Shown here: in pieces, positions 1 through 6,313 of the stretch
How the letters are laid out: every line of letters starts with the position of its first letter
Position numbering within the stretch: the stretch's first letter is position 1
NCBI GenBank assembly: GCA_016302095.1
Contig: JAEDOE010000063.1
Span: forward strand, 1-6,668
Direction: 5' to 3'
DNA: 6,668 bases
Source: Anaerovibrio sp.
GTDB lineage: Bacteria > Bacillota > Negativicutes > Selenomonadales > Selenomonadaceae
The notes under the pieces: model-generated
Told to the model about the DNA's origin: nothing
The model's database searches: none
Seen by the model: only the letters and a program-made list of their open reading frames with translations
Program-made: the position numbers and the translations under genes

Positions 1-1044
1 ATTGCCGATGATGCAGAGTTCAACAGGGATATACTCAAGGAAATATTCAGCGAGCAGTATGAGATTTTTGAGGCAGGAGATGGAGAGGAAGCGGTCAGGT
101 GCATCAGGGAGAATTTTGAGAGCCTGTCGCTGATTTTTCTTGACCTGATGATGCCGAAGATGAGCGGCTTGGATGTGCTGGAGATCATGAAGGACGAAGG
201 GTATCTGGACCTGATTCCGGTCATTATTATAACCGGTGAGGCTACAGTGGATACTGATGCCGCCGCTTATGATTATGGTGTGGCAGATATTATTTACAAG
301 CCTTTTGCCCGCCGGGTAATCACCCGCCGCGCCCTGAATATCATCGAGCTGTATGAGCGCAGAAAAAAATTGGAACTGCAGCTGGATGAGACTACCTCGG
401 AGCTTCTGGCAAGCCGGAAGAAGCTGGCGGAAAATAACGAATTTCTGGTGAATGCCCTCAGCTCCGTGGTGGAGTTCCGCAGCCTGGAGTCCGGCATCCA
501 TATTAACCGGGTTAAGGAGTTTACGGATGTATTGCTTCATACCTGGGCGGCACTGCACAGCGACTTTGACTACAAGGAGCTGGATATCAGGCAGATGGTG
601 AATGCCTCTGCCCTTCACGACATTGGCAAAATCAGCATTCCGGATGAAATCCTGCTGAAGCCTGGCAGGCTGACCTTGGAGGAATTTGCCATCATGAAGG
701 AGCATACCACCAAGGGCTGTGAGATTTTGGAGAAGTTCAAGCAGGAGGACAGCGATTTTTATCAATACTGCTATGATATTTGCCGCTATCATCACGAGCG
801 TTATGACGGCAAGGGCTATCCTGACCATCTCAAGGGAGATGAAATCCCGGTATGGGCACAGGTGGTGTCAATTGCAGATGTGTTTGATGCCCTGATTAGC
901 CCTCGTTGCTACAAGGTTCCTTATGCTATTCCGAAGGCTGTCGACATGATTTTTAACGGCGAGTGCGGTACTTTTTCGCCGAAGCTTTTGGAGTGCTTTG
1001 AATCAGCCAAGTTCAAGCTGATTGAGATTGCAGAGCGTGACTGA
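1..1044 (+). CDS. Response regulator with HD-GYP c-di-GMP phosphodiesterase domain (5' end missing)
   Basis: The reading frame is open from base 1 to the TGA at 1042-1044, so 347 codons are visible and the true start lies upstream. The first visible residues (IADDAEF) are the acidic-pocket motif of a receiver domain, so probably only about 5-15 residues are missing. Numbering from base 1, the receiver has the phospho-acceptor Asp48 (LDLMMPKMSG), Thr78 and Lys100 (YKPF). A charged, probably coiled-coil linker follows at about 110-150. The HD-GYP domain then shows His167 and Arg170 (HINR), HD at 206-207 (HDIGK), HHE at 264-266, DGKGYP at 269-274 and Asp293 (ADVFDAL). The metal-binding and GYP signature residues are all present, so I expect an active phosphodiesterase that hydrolyses c-di-GMP to pGpG or GMP in the cytoplasm. 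It is the plausible final acceptor of the phosphorelay encoded downstream. An internal ATG at 148 would cut off half the receiver and is not the start. Confidence 0.93.
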   Translation: MADDAEFNRDILKEIFSEQYEIFEAGDGEEAVRCIRENFESLSLIFLDLMMPKMSGLDVLEIMKDEGYLDLIPVIIITGEATVDTDAAAYDYGVADIIYKPFARRVITRRALNIIELYERRKKLELQLDETTSELLASRKKLAENNEFLVNALSSVVEFRSLESGIHINRVKEFTDVLLHTWAALHSDFDYKELDIRQMVNASALHDIGKISIPDEILLKPGRLTLEEFAIMKEHTTKGCEILEKFKQEDSDFYQYCYDICRYHHERYDGKGYPDHLKGDEIPVWAQVVSIADVFDALISPRCYKVPYAIPKAVDMIFNGECGTFSPKLLECFESAKFKLIEIAERD

Positions 1045-1062
1045 TAGCCCGGAATTGGAAGA

Positions 1063-1164
1063 ATGGAAATGGCTGCCAGCTATATAAGGAGAAAACAGGG
1101 GGAGCGGCTGGTGGCCAAGGGACAGCAGCTGGCAGAGCCTACGGATTACCTTGTGCTGAAGTAA
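1063..1164 (+). pseudogene. Probable 3' remnant of a paralogue of the downstream binding-protein/5'-nucleotidase-C gene
   Basis: This spacer contains a 33-codon open stretch ending in TAA at 1162-1164. Its last residues (LAEPTDYLVLK) closely resemble the C-terminus of the next gene (LEEPTDYITIN). Over the last 19 residues I count 9 identities, including the block EPTDY, and both end four residues later. The preceding Tyr-Ile-Arg-Arg also fits the helix that usually ends 5'-nucleotidase C-terminal domains. Nothing upstream in this frame continues the family, because the HD-GYP stop codon and a TAG at 1045-1047 interrupt it. The simplest reading is that a tandem copy of the lipoprotein gene was deleted, leaving its last 25-30 codons. 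A short expressed peptide is the alternative, but I see no convincing ribosome binding site before the ATG at 1063. Confidence 0.55.
1073..1135. repeat. 9-bp inverted repeat in the leader of the lipoprotein gene
   Basis: CTGCCAGCT at 1073-1081 is the exact reverse complement of AGCTGGCAG at 1127-1135, with 45 bases between the arms. The arms could pair in the mRNA just upstream of the lipoprotein ribosome binding site. No T tract follows, so it is not an intrinsic terminator. The arms are built from CAG/CTG-type codons common in these genes, so chance is a serious alternative. Confidence 0.25.
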
Positions 1165-1181
1165 AAGAAATGGAGAGGAAT

Positions 1182-3053
1182 ATGATAAAAAAGCTGAATG
1201 GAAAAACCTGCGGATATATTGCGGCTGTGGCGGTGCTGCTGCTGTCTTTTTTGCTGACAGGCTGCGGCAGTGATGACACCCCAAAGGCGGAGAACGGCAA
1301 GGAAAAGGTAACTATCGCCCTGTGGGGCAACGACCTTTTGGAGAATTACGCCCCTTATCTGTGCAGGCAGTTCCCGGATGTGGAGTTTGAATTTGTGCTG
1401 GCGACTAACTCCATTGATTACTACCGCTATCTCAATGAGCATGGTGATTTGCCGGATATCATGACCGTAAGGCGTTTTTCCATGCGGGATGCCATGACCA
1501 TGAAGGATGTGCTGTATGATTTGAGCAATACGGATTTGGCAGATACCTACTACGGCACTTACCTGGATAACTACACCTACAGTGACGGCACGGTGAACTG
1601 GCTGCCGGTGTGCGCCGAGGTGGATAATATCATTGTCAACAAGACCTTGTTTGAGGAGAACGGCATTCCGCTGCCTACAGATTATGACTCCTTTATTGCC
1701 GCCTGTCAGGCATTTGAGGCAAAGGGCATCATGGGATTTTATCCTGATTATGGTCAGGATTACTGCTGCATGGAGGTGCTGCAGGGCTTTGGCGCGGAGT
1801 ATTTATACACTATGGAAGGCAGGGAGTGGCGCCAGCAGTACGAAAGTGGCCACACGGACCAGCTGGACGAAAAGGTGTGGCTGCCTGTTTTTGCCCGTTT
1901 TTTTGATTTAAAGGAAAAGACGGGGATTCAGCCGGAGGCTGCCACGGAAATGAACTTTGTCCAAAAAAACAGGTTTACTGCTGGCAAGCTGGCAATGTAC
2001 CGGGGCACAGGCAATGATTTGATTACCTTTACGGGTAGAGCCGGCAAAAATGACGAGGTTGTCCTGATGCCGTATTTTGGCACAGAAAAAAAGGATGACT
2101 GGTATCTGACCTATCCTGCCTTTCAGGTGGCAGCTGCCAAAAAGGGCATGGAGAATCCGGAACGCAAGAAGTTGATTTTGAATATTATGCAGGCGATGCT
2201 CAGCCAGGAGGGGCAGAATAACATTTCTCACGGCAAGAACATGGTATCTTATACAAAGGATGTAAAGCTGGAGCTTTTGCCTGAGCTGGATAACCTGCGC
2301 CCTTATATCGCGGAAAACAAGATGTATATCCGGCTTGCTTCCACCGATATGTTCAAGGTATCCAAGTCCGTGGTACATGGTATCATCAAGGGGGAGCTGA
2401 AGACGCCACAGGAGGCGCTGGAGGCCTTTAATGAGCAGATGAATGCAGACCCGGCCCAGGAGCCGGTGGTGGTGCATATTGACAAGGGATATTCCCATGA
2501 GTTTACCAGCAGGCATGGCAATCAGGCCGCTTCTGCCATCTATAACACCATTCGCAAGAAGCTGGCTGTGGATATGGTCTTTGTGCAGTCCTGCTATGTC
2601 AGCGGCGATATTTATGCCGGTGATTATACAGAGAGGCAGCTGAGCTACCTTACCCATACGGATGCCGCTTGGCCGATGCTGGCGAGGCTGACCGGTGACC
2701 AGGTATATGAGATGGTAGAAAAGACCTTTGCCCTCAAGAGTGGCTACGGGGTTATCAGCAATGACAGCACCTTGTATGTGTCCAGCGGCTTTGAGATGGA
2801 TATTGCCCGGAATGGGGATGGCAGCTACAAGCTGAATAGGCTTACCAGAAATGGCAAGGAGCTGGACAGGAACGGAGTGTATACTATTATCCTGATGGGG
2901 GATAGAAACTGGACCAATCAGCTTATGATTACCAAGATGGGGATTACGGATTTTTCCTATGATATTGACAAATGCAATGTACAGCTTTACGATTATCTGG
3001 TAAAGGAAGGCGGCAAGCTGGAGGAACCGACAGATTATATTACGATCAATTAG
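1182..3053 (+). CDS. Lipoprotein: family-1 solute-binding domain fused to a 5'-nucleotidase C-terminal domain
   Basis: This is a 623-residue exported lipoprotein. I chose the ATG at 1182 because GGAG at 1172-1175 is spaced 6 bases before it; the in-frame ATG at 1170 has no such site. The N-terminus has two lysines, a hydrophobic stretch and the lipobox LTGC, giving lipidated Cys28. Residues of about 40-425 look like an ABC-type extracellular solute-binding protein (family 1, MalE-like), including KVTIALWGN at the start and the VDNIIVNKTLFEENGIPLP segment typical of the family. Residues of about 428-623 resemble the C-terminal, substrate-binding domain of UshA-type 5'-nucleotidases (LTGDQVYEMVE, then SSGFEMDI, NGKELDRNGVYTI). 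The N-terminal metallophosphatase domain that performs catalysis in those enzymes is absent, so ligand binding is more likely than hydrolysis. The ligand is unknown; a sugar, nucleoside or nucleotide is a guess from the families. The hybrid kinase follows 42 bases later, probably in the same operon. No permease or ATPase gene is adjacent. Confidence 0.85.
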   Translation: MIKKLNGKTCGYIAAVAVLLLSFLLTGCGSDDTPKAENGKEKVTIALWGNDLLENYAPYLCRQFPDVEFEFVLATNSIDYYRYLNEHGDLPDIMTVRRFSMRDAMTMKDVLYDLSNTDLADTYYGTYLDNYTYSDGTVNWLPVCAEVDNIIVNKTLFEENGIPLPTDYDSFIAACQAFEAKGIMGFYPDYGQDYCCMEVLQGFGAEYLYTMEGREWRQQYESGHTDQLDEKVWLPVFARFFDLKEKTGIQPEAATEMNFVQKNRFTAGKLAMYRGTGNDLITFTGRAGKNDEVVLMPYFGTEKKDDWYLTYPAFQVAAAKKGMENPERKKLILNIMQAMLSQEGQNNISHGKNMVSYTKDVKLELLPELDNLRPYIAENKMYIRLASTDMFKVSKSVVHGIIKGELKTPQEALEAFNEQMNADPAQEPVVVHIDKGYSHEFTSRHGNQAASAIYNTIRKKLAVDMVFVQSCYVSGDIYAGDYTERQLSYLTHTDAAWPMLARLTGDQVYEMVEKTFALKSGYGVISNDSTLYVSSGFEMDIARNGDGSYKLNRLTRNGKELDRNGVYTIILMGDRNWTNQLMITKMGITDFSYDIDKCNVQLYDYLVKEGGKLEEPTDYITIN

Positions 3054-3079
3054 CATTTCAGGGAATTGATGCCGATATA

Positions 3080-3098
3080 GGGGAGGCTAGGCGGAGTG
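3080..3098 (+). promoter_or_regulatory. Ribosome binding site and GTG start of the hybrid kinase
   Basis: GGGGAGG at 3080-3086 precedes GTG at 3096-3098 by 9 bases. An in-frame TAG at 3078-3080 rules out any earlier start, so GTG is the only start that keeps the whole first membrane segment. Confidence 0.75.
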
Positions 3099-5729
3099 AA
3101 ATTAAGTTTGCAGAGGTTCACGAAAAATGATGTATCAAGGCACGTTGCACCGGTACTGTTTTCCATTATGTTAGCATTTGCCCTGATCGGGGGCGTTGTC
3201 CACCTCCGCAGCTTTATGATGGAGCAGATGGTCAATGAGCGTTCTGCCCAGCTGGAGGAGCTTATCGGGCAGATTCGGCTGAATCTGAGATATGGCATTG
3301 CCGCCCATTGGAATGTGGTGTCAGGACTGGATGAGGCGCTGCATCGCAAGCATTATGCCAACAGTCAGGAACTGCTGGATATTATAGGTGATTTGGAGGG
3401 CAAATTCCGGCTGGATTTGTACAGCAGCCGGATAATGCTGCTGGAATCCACCGGCACGGTTTATACCCGTGATGGTGATATGGGCATCTGGGATGATATC
3501 AAGTTTGTGGCTGGTGGCAACAGCCGTTACATTTTCGTTACTGATACCAGCAACGTGAAGGGGACATATCTAGCCTTTGCCCAGAAGCTGGAACAGCCGA
3601 TTGTTACAGATAGCGGCAGGGTGATTACCCATCTGATTTTGCTAAAGGATATTGCCAGTGTCAAGAAATACTATGACACTGAGTCCTTTGGCGGTCATGC
3701 GGCTACATATATTATTCAGAAAAATGGCACCCTTGCCTATTATGATGCCGATGAGGACGATGTTATCGGTGTCAGGAATATTTATAAGGCACTGGGAGAG
3801 TATGAATATGTGCGGGGCAGGAATTTTGCCCAGGTGCGGGAGTCTCTGGCAGAAAACGGCATTGCCACCGCCAATATCATGCTCAATGGGACGGAGTATT
3901 ATTATTGCCTCACCAGGATGAAGGATTATGATCTGACTGTCATGATGCTGATTCCGGCAGAGTATGTGGCGATCAGCACCCGGAGTATGATGGAGTCAAC
4001 CTTCCAGGCACAGATGGCCTTCACGATTATTCTGCTGCTTTTGCTGGTGCTGGCAGTTGTCAGCGTGGTGAAGGTGCAGCGCAGCAGCCAGCTGGTGAAG
4101 GTGGAGCAGGAGGCCAATCATGAGCTGAACAGGCTGAGGATTGCGGCGGAGGATGCCTTGCATGTAGCGGAGGCGGCCAACAAGTCCAAGAGTGTGTTCC
4201 TGTCCAATATGTCCCACGATATCCGCACCCCGATGAATGCGGTTATCGGCTTTGCTACTTTGGCTCTGACCAATCTTGAGCAGCAGGACAAGGTAAAGGA
4301 TTACCTGTCCAAGATTTTGTCTGCCAGCAATCATCTCCTGAGCCTGATTAATGATATTCTGGATATGAGCCGCATCGAAAGCGGCAAAATCCAGCTGGAT
4401 GAGATGGAGGCAAATCTGTCGGATATGCTCCACGATATCAAGGACATCATCGGCGGCCAGGTACAGGCAAAATCCCTGGAGCTCTACATGGATGTTATTG
4501 ATGTGGCAGATGAGGATGTGTACTGCGACAGGACCAGGCTCAATCAGGTGCTTTTGAACCTTTTGTCCAACGCTATCAAGTTCACGCCGCCGGGAGGCAC
4601 GGTGTCCGTGCGCATTGCCCAGCTGCACGGGGCTGCCGAGGGCAAGGGCATGTACGAAATCCGGGTGAAGGATAACGGCATTGGCATGAGCCAGGAGTTT
4701 GCGGCGAAGATTTTTGAGCCCTTTGAAAGGGAGCGTACCTCTACGGTCAGCAAAATTCAGGGCACGGGCCTGGGCATGGCGATAACCAAGAACATCATTG
4801 ATATGATGGGGGGCACTATCGAAGTCATTACGGAGCAGGATAAGGGCACGGAGTTTGTCATCCGGCTGGAAATGCGTTTGCGCTCTGCCAAAAAGACCAG
4901 TTTCCGCATTCAGGAGCTGGAAGGGCTGAAGGCACTGGTGGTGGATGATGATTTCAACACCTGCGACAGCGTCACCAAGATGCTGGTCAAGGTGGGGATG
5001 CGCTCCGAGTGGACCATGTTCGGCAAGGAAGCGGTGCTTCGGGCAAGGCAGTCCATCGAGCTTGATGATGCCTTCCATGTGTATATTATTGACTGGCGGC
5101 TGCCGGATGTGAATGGCGTGGAGGTAACCCGTCAGATTCGCGCCCTGGGAGATGATACGCCGATTATTATTATGACGGCTTATGATTGGAACGATATTGA
5201 GGAGGAGGCACGGGCTGCCGGAGTGACAGCCTTCTGTGCCAAGCCGATGTTCATGTCCGATTTGCGCGACTCCCTGCTGACGGCTCTTGGCCAGCAGCGG
5301 GAGAAGCATACAGCAGTTCTGGCGGCGCGGAGCAGCAATACCAGCTATGAGGGGAAACGATTGCTTTTGGCAGAGGACAACGAGATGAACCGGGAGATTG
5401 CCTGTGAAATCCTGGGGGACTACGGCCTTCTGGTGGAGACGGCGGAGAATGGTGCCAAGGCGGTGGAGATGGTGGCAAAATCCCAGCCTGGCTACTATGA
5501 TATGGTGCTGATGGATATTCAGATGCCTGTGCTGAACGGCCATGAGGCCACGGTGCGCATCCGCCAGCTGCCGGACAAGGCGCTGGCATGTATCCCGATT
5601 GTGGCAATGACGGCTAATGCCTTTGACGAAGACCGAAAGGAAGCGGAAAAGCATGGCATGAATGGCTTCATTTCCAAGCCGATTAATATGAAGGAAGTGA
5701 TGGAGGCATTGTCCAGCTTCCTGCGGTAA
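3096..5729 (+). CDS. Membrane hybrid sensor histidine kinase with two receiver domains
   Basis: This 877-residue protein begins with a membrane segment (about 17-36), followed by an extracytoplasmic domain of about 270 residues that looks like a double-Cache-type sensor (weak call), then a second membrane segment (about 308-327). A coiled-coil-like linker leads to the HisKA domain with His374 in SHDIRTPMNAVIGF. The ATPase domain has an N box (Asn492 in NLLSNAIKF), G1 (DNGIGMS from 526), an F box (FEPFERE) and G2 (GTGLGMA from 556). Receiver 1 has Asp617-619, Asp666, Thr694 and Lys716. Receiver 2 has Glu760-Asp761, Asp807, Thr839 and Lys861. Both receivers keep the residues needed for phosphorylation. 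There is no HPt domain in the protein, and a separate HPt gene follows directly, which suggests a His-Asp-His-Asp relay. The neighbouring binding lipoprotein is the likely partner of the sensor domain. No PAS, HAMP or DNA-binding domain is apparent. Confidence 0.93.
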   Translation: MKLSLQRFTKNDVSRHVAPVLFSIMLAFALIGGVVHLRSFMMEQMVNERSAQLEELIGQIRLNLRYGIAAHWNVVSGLDEALHRKHYANSQELLDIIGDLEGKFRLDLYSSRIMLLESTGTVYTRDGDMGIWDDIKFVAGGNSRYIFVTDTSNVKGTYLAFAQKLEQPIVTDSGRVITHLILLKDIASVKKYYDTESFGGHAATYIIQKNGTLAYYDADEDDVIGVRNIYKALGEYEYVRGRNFAQVRESLAENGIATANIMLNGTEYYYCLTRMKDYDLTVMMLIPAEYVAISTRSMMESTFQAQMAFTIILLLLLVLAVVSVVKVQRSSQLVKVEQEANHELNRLRIAAEDALHVAEAANKSKSVFLSNMSHDIRTPMNAVIGFATLALTNLEQQDKVKDYLSKILSASNHLLSLINDILDMSRIESGKIQLDEMEANLSDMLHDIKDIIGGQVQAKSLELYMDVIDVADEDVYCDRTRLNQVLLNLLSNAIKFTPPGGTVSVRIAQLHGAAEGKGMYEIRVKDNGIGMSQEFAAKIFEPFERERTSTVSKIQGTGLGMAITKNIIDMMGGTIEVITEQDKGTEFVIRLEMRLRSAKKTSFRIQELEGLKALVVDDDFNTCDSVTKMLVKVGMRSEWTMFGKEAVLRARQSIELDDAFHVYIIDWRLPDVNGVEVTRQIRALGDDTPIIIMTAYDWNDIEEEARAAGVTAFCAKPMFMSDLRDSLLTALGQQREKHTAVLAARSSNTSYEGKRLLLAEDNEMNREIACEILGDYGLLVETAENGAKAVEMVAKSQPGYYDMVLMDIQMPVLNGHEATVRIRQLPDKALACIPIVAMTANAFDEDRKEAEKHGMNGFISKPINMKEVMEALSSFLR

Positions 5730-5747
5730 TTTGCTTAATTTGCTTAA
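5730..5747 (+). repeat. Two tandem copies of a 9-base unit just upstream of a promoter
   Basis: TTTGCTTAA occurs at 5730-5738 and again at 5739-5747, followed by another TTT. The array begins immediately after the kinase stop codon and ends 5 bases before the -35 element of the next promoter. This is where an activator site or an AT-rich UP element would lie. It could also be simple slippage with no function. Confidence 0.6.
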
Positions 5748-5752
5748 TTTGG

Positions 5753-5781
5753 TTGACATTTTATGGGGTTGTTTGCATAAT
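5753..5781 (+). promoter_or_regulatory. Near-consensus sigma-70/sigma-A promoter for the HPt gene
   Basis: TTGACA at 5753-5758 is a perfect -35 element. After exactly 17 bases comes CATAAT at 5776-5781, a -10 element with five of six consensus bases. Transcription would begin at about 5787-5790, giving a leader of about 35 bases before the HPt start. I see no terminator between the kinase stop and this promoter, so read-through from the kinase may add to HPt expression. Confidence 0.75.
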
Positions 5782-5823
5782 AGGAGTAGTTTTTAGATTT
5801 GATTTGGAAAGTAGGTAAGTGAT

Positions 5824-6168
5824 TTGACGATAGAAGAATTTTACAATGCAGTGGGAGGCAGCTATGCATCCGTCAAGGAGCTATTCCTGACAGATGAGCG
5901 CATCAGGAAATATGTGCTGAAGTTCAAGACTGAGGGCAGCTATCAGAAGCTGATGGATGCGGTGGCTTCCGGGGAGCCAAAGGCTGCTTTTGAGGCGGCT
6001 CACGCCTTCAAGGGGGTGGCTGGCAATATCGGACTTACCAGGCTCTTTAATGCGGCTTCTGATTTGACGGAGCAGCTGAGGGGCAGCCAGGAACCGGCGG
6101 ACCCGCAGCTGGTAGAGAAAATCCGCGAGTATTATGCTGAAGTGCAGGAAAATATCCTCAAATTGTAG
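5824..6168 (+). CDS. Stand-alone HPt (histidine phosphotransfer) protein
   Basis: This 114-residue cytoplasmic protein is a compact all-helical HPt domain. The phospho-accepting residue is His60 in AAHAFKGVAGNIG, matching the HxxKG pattern of the family. The opening TIEEFYNAVGGSY and the ending LTEQLRGSQ are typical of small HPt proteins of anaerobic Bacillota. The start is TTG at 5824: an in-frame TAG at 5812-5814 excludes anything upstream, and the next start-like codons would remove the first helices. AGGT at 5813-5816, 7 bases before it, is a modest ribosome binding site. Its job is probably to carry phosphate from a kinase receiver (Asp666 or Asp807) to a final receiver such as that of the HD-GYP protein. 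It has its own promoter and is followed by a strong terminator, which closes the locus. Confidence 0.9.
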   Translation: MTIEEFYNAVGGSYASVKELFLTDERIRKYVLKFKTEGSYQKLMDAVASGEPKAAFEAAHAFKGVAGNIGLTRLFNAASDLTEQLRGSQEPADPQLVEKIREYYAEVQENILKL

Positions 6169-6206
6169 TCCGCCAACGTGCAAAGTAAATGATTGAAGGT
6201 CTCTTG

Positions 6207-6233
6207 AAGATGTCCTCCGGGGCATCTTTTTTT
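6207..6233 (+). terminator. Intrinsic terminator after the HPt gene
   Basis: AGATGTCC at 6208-6215 pairs with GGGCATCT at 6220-6227 (seven Watson-Crick pairs and one G-T pair) around a TCCG loop. It runs into a tract of seven T at 6227-6233, and the preceding A can lengthen the stem by pairing with the tract. It lies 38 bases after the HPt stop codon and ends the transcript there. Confidence 0.88.
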
Positions 6234-6243
6234 CTGTATTTTC

Positions 6244-6272
6244 TTGCTGTCAGGCTAAATGTCTGATATAAT
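6244..6272 (+). promoter_or_regulatory. Sigma-70/sigma-A promoter for the DUF134 gene
   Basis: TATAAT at 6267-6272 is a perfect -10 element. TTGCTG at 6244-6249, exactly 17 bases upstream, keeps the key TTG of the -35 element. Transcription would start at about 6278-6281, about 35 bases before the DUF134 start. The promoter sits just after the terminator, so this gene is an independent unit. Confidence 0.72.
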
Positions 6273-6284
6273 AATTATCGACAT
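6259..6284. promoter_or_regulatory. Candidate operator: imperfect inverted repeat over the -10 and start site
   Basis: ATGTCTGATA at 6259-6268 is complementary to TATCGACAT at 6276-6284 if one T (6264) is skipped, with 7 bases (TAATAAT) between. The repeat covers the -10 element and the expected transcription start, where a repressor would block RNA polymerase. The right half (ATTATCG) resembles half-sites used by Fur-family regulators, but the spacing does not match the standard box, so no regulator is assigned. Self-regulation by the HTH product is another possibility. Confidence 0.4.
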
Positions 6285-6313
6285 ATAACGGAAACTAAGA
6301 GCGGAGGGATGAA

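Noticed and set aside
306..332. Near-palindrome (CGGGT-AATC-ACCCG core) that reads ARRVITRRA on both strands
   Set aside because: It falls inside the receiver domain coding sequence, the perfect arms are only 5 bases, and it is explained by the Arg codons on both sides.
904..918. RCYK in place of the common RPYK/RVYK motif of HD-GYP domains
   Set aside because: The metal-binding residues and the GYP motif are intact and this position varies in the family, so loss of activity is not indicated.
1045..1181. Promoter for the lipoprotein gene
   Set aside because: TATATA at 1081-1086 has no -35 partner at a suitable distance and no other pair stands out. Expression from upstream through the HD-GYP gene is as likely.
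1908..3056. Open frame of 382 codons on the minus strand opposite the lipoprotein gene
   Set aside because: It is antisense to clearly recognisable domains, shows no recognisable motifs and has no convincing ribosome binding site; it is a shadow of codon bias.
3054..3095. Slight resemblance of this spacer to the 1051-1105 spacer (ggaattg, then an AT-rich stretch and a purine-rich run)
   Set aside because: The shared words are short and separated by unequal gaps; the purine runs are ribosome binding sites or chance. Not enough for a repeat.
3996..5759. Long open frame (587 codons) on the minus strand opposite the kinase gene
   Set aside because: It lies opposite the kinase and ATPase/receiver domains, its translation resembles no family I recognise, and it is rich in His, Gln and Leu, as expected from the reverse of GC-biased codons.
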